Source: Leuconostoc rapi
Lineage (GTDB): Bacteria > Bacillota > Bacilli > Lactobacillales > Lactobacillaceae
DNA: 50,884 nt
Reading direction: 5' to 3'
Assembly: GCF_016908715.1 (NCBI RefSeq)
Contig: NZ_JAFBEK010000011.1
Coordinates: forward strand, 1-50,884
Part shown: positions 1 to 6,507 of the stretch, in pieces
How the letters are laid out: every line of letters begins with the position of its first letter
Numbering within the stretch: position 1 is the first letter of the stretch
Notes under the pieces: generated by a model
Seen by the model: the letters and a program-made list of their open reading frames with translations, nothing else
The model's database searches: none
What the model was told of the DNA's origin: nothing
Made by a program: the position numbers and the translations under genes

Positions 1-2
1 AT

Positions 3-113
3 CAATTCCGCTTTGCCTCGCTAGCACATTTAATTTTGGCTGTTTCAAATTATTTAGATTGGTACAATGACGAACGCATCAGTGTCGTGCATCGCAAAAT
101 GCAAGTCGCTTAA
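3..113 (+). CDS. Transposase C-terminal fragment (5' end off contig)
   Basis: The frame is open from the first bases and ends at TAA 111-113, giving 36 residues. They contain the stretch NYLDWYNDERISV, which resembles the C-terminal end of IS3-like DDE transposases, where a Y(F)YN.ERI motif is common. The upstream part lies outside the window, so whether the copy is intact cannot be judged. Family assignment rests on this one motif and is tentative; another DDE family is possible. Its place at the contig edge suggests assembly broke in a repeated element. Confidence 0.5.
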   Translation, partial: QFRFASLAHLILAVSNYLDWYNDERISVVHRKMQVA

Positions 114-267
114 CCGAACGGCCCTAGAGAAAAAAGAGTCCGAACTATTGACTTAGGAGCAATCTCTCTTTTTGGTGGGATTTATGTGGGGTAAATATTC
201 ACAGGAAAAAAGAATTATGGCACTATCAGAAGAATTAGATAATTCAGATTAATATAATCAGCACTAT

Positions 268-308
268 AAAAAGCAGGTACCTAATTTTCACTTGGTATCT
301 GCTTTTTA
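268..308 (+). terminator. Rho-independent terminator
   Basis: The arms AAAAAGCAGGTACC and GGTATCTGCTTTTT pair across an 11-base loop, with one G-U pair, and the right arm ends in a T run. It lies downstream of the transposase remnant and could work in either direction. Confidence 0.65.
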
Positions 309-407
309 CTTCTACATAGACAATTTAAATAATTGATACCTCCTTCTAGACATGGAAACTGATGTAATGATGAGTGAGGAGAATAGGATTTATTTGACTA
401 TTATGAC

Positions 408-435
408 ATAAGAAAACCCAATAACTTTTTGGGTT
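408..435 (-). terminator. Terminator of the leftward exporter operon
   Basis: Read on the minus strand, AACCCAA and TTGGGTT pair around a 7-base loop, followed by TTCTT. It begins 23 bases past the stop codon of the accessory exporter gene, the expected place for the end of that transcript. Confidence 0.55.
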
Positions 436-457
436 CACATCAGTTATTAATATACTT

Positions 458-1807
458 TCAGCTGATCAGTTTATTTTTGAGGTAAACAAACCAGGTACTT
501 TTGCCCGTAATAACACTAACAGTACCTTCTTGACCATAATGCACAGTTGAATAGTCGTTATTTTTCAAATTTAATGTTGCATCGACTTGGTAAAAATGAC
601 CTTGTTTAGTTGTCACAGGATGGGCGGCAATTTGGGAGATATGCCCGGTTAATGTTGATTTTGTGTTGTTGTTTTGTGATAACATGTAGCGAACTAATTG
701 TCCCTTAGATATAGTTGTAATTTCCGATGTGGTAATATAAAAAGTTACTTTCAATTTGGGTTTCTCAGTTAAATTAGGATAGATTTGTGCAATATTTGTA
801 CCTTGTGGCATATAACGCGTTTTTGTCTTATCAACTAGTAGTTTCACCGTACCTGTTTCTGGGGAAACAATAGCATTGTTATAGTTATCTTGGGTGGCTT
901 GATGCTGAATTTTTATTTGTTTGATTTCCTGTGTTACAGCACTGAGATCTTTGGCAACAGTGCTCAATTGCTGTGATTTTAGATCAGATAACTTATCTGC
1001 TAATGTATTGGGTGATAATGCGTTTTCAGAGGGTAAAGCGGTATATTGTGTTTTATAATTCGCTATAGCATCTTCTAACTGGTCTATTTGTTCTTGCAAC
1101 GTATTGATAGTATTGCGTTTGATGTTAGCAGATTCTTCAGTATTGAGCGTTGCTGTTTGATTTTTATACTCAGAAAACATACGATAATAATTATTTTCTA
1201 GTGACAAATTCGTGTTATTTTGGATAGCAAGTAATAATGACTGGTAATGATTGAGATTATTTTCTTTCTTGTTCAATGAACTTGTGAGAATATCCTTTTG
1301 TTGGGTAGCACGATTTTGACCATCTAATTGTTGTTGGTAATCATTGGATAGTATTTGGGATTGAGACAGGTAGTTTTGAAAGGCATCGGAATAGCCATAG
1401 GCATCTGTCTCGGAGAAAAGATTTTTGTCTTCACTCAGGCTGTTTTTATAGGTTAACAATGCTTTTTCGCGTGCCTGTAGGTTTTGAAGGTTAGCATTTT
1501 CGAGCTTTAAAGTGGTATCGGTTTCGCTGTTTTGATATTGAATTAGCATATCACCATGACGCACAGAGTTTTTTGATATTAAGTTGTTTTTGATGACTGC
1601 ATTGTTGCTTGTAGATTGTATGGTAGCCAATATTTTATCCGGATTAATTTCACCAGTACTTTTGACTACGACTTCTTTATGCGTAAAAAAAGCTAAACCG
1701 ATTAAGAGCAATAATAGGATCAGCGTTGGAAAGATAATTAGTGTTGTAAAGTTTTGATAACGTTTACTGTAAAATTCCGAGCTTTCTAGGAGTTTTTCAT
1801 TGAACAT
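458..1807 (-). CDS. Bacteriocin exporter accessory protein (HlyD/MesE/LcnD family)
   Basis: This 449-residue protein has the layout of the membrane-fusion-like partner of class II bacteriocin exporters. It has a short cytosolic N-terminus, one membrane segment at about residues 22-41, a lipoyl-like segment at about 49-95 (GEINPDKI, then NSVRHGDMLIQYQ), a long Gln/Asn-rich coiled coil to about 310, and a beta-rich C-terminal part containing SPETGTVKLLV. Length and order match MesE, LcaD and LcnD. It lies 18 bases downstream of the ABC exporter gene, in the same direction, with AAAGGT upstream of ATG. It is expected to sit in the cytoplasmic membrane and work with the exporter in moving processed peptides out. 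Function is inferred from family and position. Confidence 0.88.
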   Translation of the reverse strand: MFNEKLLESSEFYSKRYQNFTTLIIFPTLILLLLLIGLAFFTHKEVVVKSTGEINPDKILATIQSTSNNAVIKNNLISKNSVRHGDMLIQYQNSETDTTLKLENANLQNLQAREKALLTYKNSLSEDKNLFSETDAYGYSDAFQNYLSQSQILSNDYQQQLDGQNRATQQKDILTSSLNKKENNLNHYQSLLLAIQNNTNLSLENNYYRMFSEYKNQTATLNTEESANIKRNTINTLQEQIDQLEDAIANYKTQYTALPSENALSPNTLADKLSDLKSQQLSTVAKDLSAVTQEIKQIKIQHQATQDNYNNAIVSPETGTVKLLVDKTKTRYMPQGTNIAQIYPNLTEKPKLKVTFYITTSEITTISKGQLVRYMLSQNNNTKSTLTGHISQIAAHPVTTKQGHFYQVDATLNLKNNDYSTVHYGQEGTVSVITGKSTWFVYLKNKLIS

Positions 1808-1825
1808 GTTGTGACCTTTCGATGA

Positions 1826-3973
1826 TTAGCGATTAACTAAATGATAATATTGTGCGTGATGGGTAAGCAGCTCGTTGTGGGTACCATCTTCAGCAATAGT
1901 ACCTGATTCAAGTAAAATAACGCGTTGTGCTTTTTCAGCAATAGCCAGTCGGTGAGCGATGAATATAATTGTCTTATTTTTAATCGTGAGTAAGTTATCG
2001 ATTATTTTTTTCTCAGTCAATACGTCGAGATTACTAGTTGATTCATCCAAAATGAGAATAGGGGATTGACTTAAAAGCGCACGAGCTAAAGCAATGCGTT
2101 GCTTTTGACCACCAGACATGCCGCCATCTTCTGAAATTTCAGTTTGATAGTTCTGAGGCATACTTTCAATATCGTTTTTGATATCCGCTAATGTCACAGC
2201 ATTTAAAATATCTTCTTGTGTTGTACCGTCAGGGGCACCAAGCGTGAGATTGTCCAAGATGCTACCAGTAAATATATAAGGATTTTGGGGTAAATAGGTC
2301 ACATGTCGCCTGAGATTTTGGCGATGAACGTGAGTAATGTCTTGGGAACCAATTTGAATGTTTCCGCTAGATGGTGACATGAAGTTAACTAACAGTTTGG
2401 CAAGTGTTGATTTTCCTGATCCACTAACACCTACAAGGGCTATTTTTTCACCAAAAGCTATTTTAAGAGAAAAGTCGATTAGAATAGGTTTCTGATAACC
2501 ATATTGATAGCTCACTTTGTCTATTTTGAGGTCATATGAATTATCTTTTTGTAATTCTTGTGATTCGTTCGCTTTAAATTCTGAATCCACTAAGTACACT
2601 TCATTCAATCGCCGATTTGCAACAGTTGCTGTTTGTATTTTGGTTTGTAAGTTAATAATATTTTGAAACGGTTCGGTAAAATAACCTAATAAGGCATTAT
2701 ACGTGACTAATTGACCCACACTCAGTTGATTAGAAATAACTAGTTTAGCACCAAACCATAGGACGAGCACATTAATAATCAGTTGAGTCGCTTGTTTAAT
2801 GCTATTTTGAATCGCTTCACTTTTTTGATGTGCAAATGATTTCTTTAAGTAATCGACAAATTCTCGATCAATTTTTTGATAACTAGACTTTTCACTTGTG
2901 AGTGATTTGATTGTTTCTATACCATTAATATCTTCAATAATCGATGAGCTTAACGTTGCGTTACTCGCCATTTGTTCCTGATTGAGGTGTTCAAAGGGTT
3001 TCATAAAGGTGTAAACAATTAAAAAATACACTGGAAATGAAATTAAAGAGAGTAAGAACAGGTGTATGTTTTGCACAGCCAAGACACTACCGACGATAAT
3101 AGTAATGCCTAAGTCTAAGAATAAAGAAAGAATCGTGTTAGCCATTGCATCAATGATAGCATTAGCATCATTAAAACGTGTCACGATTTCACCAGTTCGT
3201 CGTGTGGCGAAGAAATTAACTGGTAATTCAAACAAATGCCGAATATAAGACAATATGACTTCAATAGATAGACGTTGCCCCATAACTGTTAATAAGTAGG
3301 TTCGAGCAAAACCCAGTACTTGTTGTAGGATGTAGGTGGCAATCAATCCTAATGAAACAATAGTTAGGGTATTAGCTTGGCCGTTGGGAACATAAGCGTC
3401 GATAACAAGTTGCATGTAGTATGAACCAGCAATGCTAATTAGTGTGATTAATAAAGACGCCGCAATAATATTAGCAATCAGTGGTTTTTGTCGACCAATA
3501 ATGGGTAAAAATGATTGAATGCTGCTCTTATTTTCTTTAACTGGTTTGTATTCTGGGGATGGGGACATGAATAATGCGACACCGGTCCACTCGTTAGAAA
3601 AATCCTGCAGAGTCATAGTTGTTTTACCAACTGTTGGGTCTGGATCCGCAATCATGATTTTATTTTTAGTAACATGATAAACGACATAATAATGCAAATA
3701 TTGTCCGTTTTTCTCAACATGAGCGATAAATGGTAATGGTAAATCTTTCATATCAAATAATGTCAGGTCGGCATTAATAGGGCGAACATCCATGTTAAAT
3801 GATTCGGCTGCTTTTACCAAACCGAGTGCCGTTGTTCCTGACAGTGATGTTTGACAACGTTCGCGGATACTTGCTAAGGAAACATCAGAACCATATTGTT
3901 TTAAAATCATCGCAAGTGCAGATACACCACAATCTTTTTCTTCTAGTTGTGATATGTAATCAAATCTCTTCAT
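1826..3973 (-). CDS. Bacteriocin ABC exporter with C39 leader peptidase
   Basis: This 715-residue protein combines three parts. The N-terminal C39 peptidase has QLEEKDCGVSAL with catalytic Cys15, His near 94 (LHYYVVYH) and Asp near 110. A six-helix transmembrane region spans about 160-450. The ATPase has Walker A GVSGSGKST near 515, signature MSGGQKQRIALARAL near 619, Walker B ILILDE near 640 and the switch His in FIAHR near 674. Such proteins cut double-glycine leaders and export the mature peptides across the cytoplasmic membrane. The many double-glycine peptides encoded upstream on the other strand are the obvious substrates. The start has AAGGGAGA 10 bases upstream. It is the first gene of a two-gene operon driven from a LytTR-type operator at 4013-4077. 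Confidence 0.95.
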   Translation of the reverse strand: MKRFDYISQLEEKDCGVSALAMILKQYGSDVSLASIRERCQTSLSGTTALGLVKAAESFNMDVRPINADLTLFDMKDLPLPFIAHVEKNGQYLHYYVVYHVTKNKIMIADPDPTVGKTTMTLQDFSNEWTGVALFMSPSPEYKPVKENKSSIQSFLPIIGRQKPLIANIIAASLLITLISIAGSYYMQLVIDAYVPNGQANTLTIVSLGLIATYILQQVLGFARTYLLTVMGQRLSIEVILSYIRHLFELPVNFFATRRTGEIVTRFNDANAIIDAMANTILSLFLDLGITIIVGSVLAVQNIHLFLLSLISFPVYFLIVYTFMKPFEHLNQEQMASNATLSSSIIEDINGIETIKSLTSEKSSYQKIDREFVDYLKKSFAHQKSEAIQNSIKQATQLIINVLVLWFGAKLVISNQLSVGQLVTYNALLGYFTEPFQNIINLQTKIQTATVANRRLNEVYLVDSEFKANESQELQKDNSYDLKIDKVSYQYGYQKPILIDFSLKIAFGEKIALVGVSGSGKSTLAKLLVNFMSPSSGNIQIGSQDITHVHRQNLRRHVTYLPQNPYIFTGSILDNLTLGAPDGTTQEDILNAVTLADIKNDIESMPQNYQTEISEDGGMSGGQKQRIALARALLSQSPILILDESTSNLDVLTEKKIIDNLLTIKNKTIIFIAHRLAIAEKAQRVILLESGTIAEDGTHNELLTHHAQYYHLVNR

Positions 3974-4012
3974 TTTATGTATAGTCTCCCTTAAAATAGT
4001 ACCAGTCTAAAT

Positions 4013-4077
4013 TTTATAGGGAAAATACATTTTTTTTTCAAAATAAACGTCAATGGTAGATATTTTGACGTGAATGG
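4013..4077 (-). promoter_or_regulatory. LytTR-type operator and promoter of the exporter operon
   Basis: On the minus strand two direct repeats, CCATTCACGTC (4077-4067) and CCATTGACGTT (4056-4046), start exactly 21 bases apart. This is the two-helical-turn spacing typical of operators bound by LytTR regulators of the PlnC/PlnD type. A -10-like TATAAA (4018-4013) lies 38 bases beyond the start of the second box. The response regulator at 7967-8692 is the likely activator; binding is inferred. Confidence 0.65.
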
Positions 4078-4187
4078 CTAATTTCAACCTTTCAGTGCTG
4101 TAAACAGACCATTGAGGTCATTGATGTATCAAGTAGAAATTCATGAGCGTATATTGGGTATATTCGTTGCGCAACGATGAAAAAATA
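4046..4187 (+). repeat. Operator repeat R, copy 1
   Basis: From about AATGGTAGATATT to the palindrome and the A-rich stretch after it, this is nearly identical to 6150-6290 and 7280-7417. Copy 1 is the only one with both minus-strand LytTR boxes intact. Weaker similarity to copy 2 continues to about 4290 (GAGTATCGTG, GGAAT.TCAGTAT). Confidence 0.8.
4088..4176 (+). promoter_or_regulatory. Cassette operator/promoter, copy 1
   Basis: Direct repeats CCTTTCAGTGC (4088) and CCATTGAGGTC (4109) start 21 bases apart, and TATATT (4150-4155) begins 41 bases after the second box. The perfect palindrome CGTTGCGCAACG lies at 4165-4176, at about the predicted transcription start. The same arrangement recurs at 6185-6273 and 7319-7407. 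It would drive the first bacteriocin operon through a leader of about 210 bases. Confidence 0.6.
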
Positions 4188-4370
4188 TAGGACTGCTGTA
4201 TTTTGAGATGATTATAATAGTTAATGTTGTTCTGAGTATCGTGGACTGTAAATTGGAAATAAAGTGGTGCGGAATTTCAGTATGGGAACAACTGTATTAA
4301 TTGTTTTAAATGAGCATCGTATATAATATAAACATTTGTTAATAATACAATAAATAAAGGAGAAATAAAT

Positions 4371-4517
4371 ATGCCACAAATGACAAAGTTTACTGAGTTG
4401 AGTGATTTGCAGATGGAAGGAATTGTTGGCGGTAACCCTGTTTTGGTTGTCGGTGCAATGTATGGAGGTGTTTTTGTAGCTGGCATGGCTGCTGGATACC
4501 TTGTTAATCGTCGCTAA
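4371..4517 (+). CDS. Double-glycine-leader bacteriocin precursor, class IIb type (peptide 1)
   Basis: This 48-residue ORF has AAGGAGA upstream. The leader is 21 residues, with hydrophobic residues and acidic spacing typical of the class (FTELSDLQMEGIVGG), and would be cut after Gly-Gly. The mature part is 27 residues, small and hydrophobic, begins NPVLVVGAMYGG and ends in basic VNRR. It contains GAMYG and GMAAG, the GxxxG helix-contact motifs common in two-peptide bacteriocins. The next gene encodes a second such peptide and then a membrane peptide, the usual alpha/beta/immunity layout. No known bacteriocin was recognised, so activity is inferred. Confidence 0.85.
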   Translation: MPQMTKFTELSDLQMEGIVGGNPVLVVGAMYGGVFVAGMAAGYLVNRR

Positions 4518-4541
4518 TATATATTGAAAAGGATTTTTACT

Positions 4542-4691
4542 ATGAACAATACGGGTTTTAAAATACTAAACGAAAACGAGTTATCTAGAGTAAACGGTGG
4601 GGCTTGGTGGATACCACCAGCTGCTCTTGCAGTTGGTGTTTTTCAAGCGGGATATAATGTAGGCAAAGACGTAGCTAATCGAAAACATTAA
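4542..4691 (+). CDS. Double-glycine-leader bacteriocin precursor, class IIb type (peptide 2)
   Basis: This 49-residue ORF lies 24 bases after the first bacteriocin gene, with AAAAGGA upstream. The 20-residue leader ends ENELSRVNGG. The 29-residue mature peptide starts AWWIPPAALAVGVFQ and contains GYNVG (a GxxxG motif); its C-terminus is charged (KDVANRKH). Tryptophans at one end and a charged other end fit a membrane-spanning partner peptide. It is the probable second half of a two-peptide bacteriocin with the product of 4371-4517. Confidence 0.85.
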   Translation: MNNTGFKILNENELSRVNGGAWWIPPAALAVGVFQAGYNVGKDVANRKH

Positions 4692-4709
4692 ACAAGGATA
4701 GGTACTATT

Positions 4710-4910
4710 ATGTTAAGTTTTTTAAATAATTATAAAAATATAATAATTGTAACTATCACAGTGATAGAATTAGTATGTTTTAGTTTATTATTATTAGGTG
4801 ATATGAAAATTATAACAACACCTCACCTTATTTCTAAAAACTTTACCGGGATACTAATTATGTATATGTTGGTTCTTACTTATTTGGTTACACCTACTCA
4901 TGTAAAGTAA
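4710..4910 (+). CDS. Candidate immunity protein, two membrane segments
   Basis: This 66-residue peptide has AAGGATAGG upstream and follows the two bacteriocin genes by 18 bases. Two hydrophobic segments are visible, at about residues 10-30 (IIIVTITVIELVCFSLLLL) and about 45-61 (FTGILIMYMLVLTYLV). Small one- or two-helix membrane peptides placed straight after class IIb genes usually protect the producer. No sequence family was recognised; the function comes from position and shape. Confidence 0.6.
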   Translation: MLSFLNNYKNIIIVTITVIELVCFSLLLLGDMKIITTPHLISKNFTGILIMYMLVLTYLVTPTHVK

Positions 4911-4967
4911 ATAAATTGTTTTTTAAATAGTTGTGATTTTTCTGCTGTTCAAGTTATTGGGTTTTAG

Positions 4968-5022
4968 CTATGAAATATTTATTAGTGCTTTCATTTTTCG
5001 GAGTGATATCAAGTATATTGGT
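4968..5022 (-). pseudogene. Response regulator 3' tail remnant, copy 1
   Basis: The minus strand, in the frame of the intact regulator, reads LISLRKMKALINIS and then stop, against LISRRKVKSLINIL and stop at the end of the 7967-8692 product. At the nucleotide level, GAAATATTTATTAGTGCTTTCA matches the start of the 3' end of that gene on the plus strand. Only about the last 18 codons remain recognisable. There is no start and no function; it marks a past duplication of the regulator tail. Confidence 0.6.
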
Positions 5023-5096
5023 CTAATAAACTGTGTTTGTAAGTTAATAGCTCGGACCGTTGTTTTGTCTCGGACAGTTCGGTTAAGCAACAGTAA

Positions 5097-5189
5097 AAAT
5101 TATATTTTGAGTTGATATGCACAGCAGCTGGAACAGCCGGACTTGAAACTGGAGCAACAATAGGACTGAACAGAGTTAACCGCAAATAG
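5097..5189 (+). pseudogene. 5'-truncated bacteriocin gene (tail only)
   Basis: An open frame ending at TAG 5187-5189 encodes TAAGTAGLETGATIGLNRVN and then RK. It carries repeated small-residue GxxxG spacing (GTAGLETG, GATIG) typical of mature class IIb peptides. No leader, start or ribosome binding site is present upstream; the sequence before about 5112 is instead the pre-terminator segment shared with 7850-7905. A related but damaged full-length copy with a leader lies at 7434-7547. It is best read as the 3' end left by a recombination junction. Confidence 0.6.
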
Positions 5190-5360
5190 GTATATTGATG
5201 AAAAAGACGTTCGAAGAATTTTATAAATATCGTTATTGGATACTCTTTACAATTATATTTTTTGTAGGACTTGAAATGGGCGTGGTTATTGGATTAAATG
5301 CTGTTAACCATGGTTAACGAAAGTCATTGAAAAATATTGTAATATACAGAGAGAAATCAA
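5112..5360 (+). repeat. Duplicated segment D, copy 1 (bacteriocin tail plus 39-residue peptide gene)
   Basis: This segment matches 7522-7755 closely: the bacteriocin tail, the intergenic AGGT, the whole 39-residue gene, and decaying similarity into the next start (ATCAACTATGACTC against ATTAACGTTGAGCT). Copy 2 lacks 15 bases within the tail. Confidence 0.75.
5198..5317 (+). CDS. 39-residue membrane peptide, paralogue of 7593-7712
   Basis: The peptide starts MKKTFEEFYKYRYW and has one hydrophobic stretch at about residues 15-35; AATAGG precedes the ATG. It lacks a double-glycine leader. Its C-terminal part (VGLEMGVVIGLNAVN) matches the tail of the bacteriocin fragment just upstream (AGLETGATIGLNRVN) at 10 of 15 positions. 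A second copy at 7593-7712 differs in only five residues, so the reading frame seems conserved. It could be an immunity peptide that mimics its bacteriocin, or a leaderless peptide; neither can be decided here. Confidence 0.6.
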   Translation: MKKTFEEFYKYRYWILFTIIFFVGLEMGVVIGLNAVNHG

Positions 5361-5362
5361 CT

Positions 5363-5542
5363 ATGACTCATCAAGAAAAAACAAACAGTGTTAATGAATT
5401 TCAATCATTAACACATCAACAGTTAGCAGAAATCGAATTAAGCAAAGTGGCAGGTGAAAAAAACACATGGCAGGGTAACGTTATAGGATCAGTAGGTCTA
5501 GTTAGAACTGCTATTGATGTTTATTTCGGGGAGACTGTATAA
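5363..5542 (+). CDS. Bacteriocin-like precursor with an Ala-Gly leader junction
   Basis: This 59-residue ORF starts at ATG 5363 with GAGAGAAA upstream; an upstream TTG at 5327 in the same frame has no ribosome binding site. The first 31 residues look like a C39-type leader (FQSLTHQQLAEIELSKVAG) but end Ala-Gly rather than Gly-Gly. The remaining 28 residues, EKNTWQGNVIGSVG onward, carry GNVIG, a GxxxG motif. The next gene resembles an immunity gene. It is likely an exported peptide; efficiency of cleavage at AG is uncertain. Confidence 0.55.
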   Translation: MTHQEKTNSVNEFQSLTHQQLAEIELSKVAGEKNTWQGNVIGSVGLVRTAIDVYFGETV

Positions 5543-5548
5543 TTTAAT

Positions 5549-5794
5549 ATGATGATATTAGTAATTCAGACATGCATAGGTGTTTTGACTGTGGCATCGT
5601 TTATAGACGTTGTCCTACATGGATTAAAGTCGAATCAAACAAAGTTTAAATCATCAGAAGAACTTGTAATTTTGTTTTTAGGACTGTCTTATAGTTTATG
5701 ACAATTATCCTATTTTAGTATATTAATTGCTACCATAGGAGCATTAGGCGTTTTGGTGGAGACAAAAACAAATAATACGTTTAAAAAATATTGA
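5549..5794 (+). pseudogene. Immunity-like membrane protein gene with an in-frame TGA
   Basis: From ATG 5549 the frame runs 50 codons to TGA 5699-5701 and continues in frame for 30 more codons to TGA 5792-5794. Both halves are hydrophobic: MMILVIQTCIGVLTVASFI before, LSYFSILIATIGALGVLVE after. This suggests one protein of about 81 residues with 3-4 membrane segments interrupted by a nonsense change; TGG (Trp) would restore it. It follows the preceding bacteriocin-like gene by 6 bases. A shortened 50-residue product could still be made. Sequencing error is a possible cause. Confidence 0.55.
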
Positions 5795-5894
5795 GCGTTA
5801 TTACTTATAAAAGTTATGTAGACAATATGTATTTGATATCAGTTTACAACCTGCATCAGTAATAATTATAACTTGAGAGTTGCTATACACAACC

Positions 5895-5939
5895 AAAAAC
5901 CCGCTGACAATTCTATTAGTAGCATTGTCAGCGGGTTTT
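5895..5939. terminator. Strong bidirectional terminator, copy 1
   Basis: The arms AAAACCCGCTGACAAT and ATTGTCAGCGGGTTTT form a 16-base-pair stem around 12 bases. A near-identical hairpin lies at 7921-7964 beside the intact regulator gene. Here it abuts the regulator remnant, showing that the terminator was duplicated together with the regulator tail. Confidence 0.9.
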
Positions 5940-5941
5940 AG

Positions 5942-6150
5942 TTATAAAATATTTGTCAATGCTTTTACTTTTCAGCGTGAAATCCAGCAGTTTGATTGGT
6001 TTTTGAAAATAATGACATTGTTAACCTTATCGATCTATTCAATATTATTAGTATTGACAAGATAAGCGCGATGGTTGCGGAATAGACGGTTATCCATGAC
6101 TGCAATGTCTTGTAATCGGCCTGCAAATTCAATGTGTTTCGTAACACTAA
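5942..6150 (-). pseudogene. Response regulator 3' tail remnant, copy 2 (LytTR domain, two stops)
   Basis: On the minus strand, in the frame of the intact regulator, this encodes the last 65 or so codons: LQDIAVMDNRLFRNHRAYLV, then NTNNIE, a TAG where the intact gene has Gln, VNNVIIFKNQS, and a TGA where it has Arg, ending in TNIL and stop. The parent reads LQDIAAMDSRLFRSHRAYLV. The in-frame stops and absent receiver domain make it non-functional. Its upstream end runs directly into operator repeat copy 2 at about 6150, fixing a duplication junction. Confidence 0.85.
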
Positions 6151-6290
6151 TGGTAGATATTTTGACGTGAATGGTAAATTTAAACCTTTCAGTGCAGTAA
6201 ATAGACCGTTGAGTTCATTGATGTATCAAACGTTATTTCATCGGCGTATATTGAATGTATTCGTTGCGCAGCGATAAAAATTAGAAAGTT
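6150..6290 (+). repeat. Operator repeat R, copy 2
   Basis: This is nearly identical to 4046-4187 and 7280-7417. It begins exactly where the regulator remnant ends. The minus-strand outer box has decayed (CCATTAGTGTT in place of CCATTGACGTT) because it is now made of regulator sequence; the plus-strand boxes are kept. Confidence 0.8.
6185..6273 (+). promoter_or_regulatory. Cassette operator/promoter, copy 2
   Basis: Boxes CCTTTCAGTGC (6185) and CCGTTGAGTTC (6206) start 21 bases apart, TATATT is at 6247-6252 (41 bases after the second box), and the imperfect palindrome CGTTGCGCAGCG is at 6262-6273. Geometry is the same as in copies 1 and 3. It should drive the 6508-7194 genes through a leader of about 245 bases. 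Confidence 0.6.
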
Positions 6291-6507
6291 AGGATTGTTT
6301 TGATGTTTTGAGTATCGTGAATTGTACCTTAGCAACAAACAGTTCGGAATGTCAGTATAGGATCATTTTGTTCATATCTCAAAAATCCATCCAAACAAAA
6401 TAAGACAGATGCAACAAAATGTGATAAGAAACATGAACACGAGGCATGGAGATATAATTAAAAGGACTCATTGTGGTTAGTTTAAGTAAAAGAAAAGAGG
6501 AAAAAAA
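6291..6507 (+). other. Leader region of the second cassette, no gene seen
   Basis: The first part (to about 6365) keeps patchy similarity to 4201-4290, including GAGTATCGTG and CAGTATAGGA. The rest is AT-rich with no convincing start/ribosome-site pair before the TTG at 6508. Confidence 0.5.

Larger units (their letters stand above)
114..457. other. Non-coding stretch between IS remnant and exporter operon
   Basis: This holds the presumed outer end of the insertion element (around 125-175, with imperfect complementarity between AGAGAAAAAAGAG and CTCTCTTTTT), one terminator-like hairpin at 268-308, and the terminator of the leftward exporter operon at 408-435. An ATG ORF at 184-252 (22 codons) has no clear ribosome binding site and was not called. 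A short inverted repeat (AACTGATGT near 357, ACATCAGTT near 436) is also visible. Confidence 0.5.
3974..4370. other. Divergent regulatory region between exporter operon and bacteriocin array
   Basis: No gene is visible here. It holds the minus-strand promoter and box pair for the exporter operon (4013-4077), the plus-strand box pair and promoter (4088-4155), the palindrome at 4165-4176, and a long leader to the first bacteriocin gene. A second possible -10 (TATAAT 4322-4327, with TTGTTT 4301-4306 only 15 bases upstream) lies close to that gene. Confidence 0.6.

Noticed and set aside
184-252. 22-codon ORF after the transposase remnant
   Set aside because: No ribosome binding site and no recognisable features; probably chance.
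4277-4486. Minus-strand ORF opposite the first bacteriocin gene
   Set aside because: Antisense shadow; the plus strand has a ribosome site and a clear double-glycine leader.
4933-5115. 60-codon plus-strand ORF
   Set aside because: Runs antisense through a regulator remnant and across a recombination junction; no start signals.
5880-6147. Two overlapping ORFs on opposite strands near the second regulator remnant
   Set aside because: Both are off-frame readings of the degenerate regulator tail and terminator.
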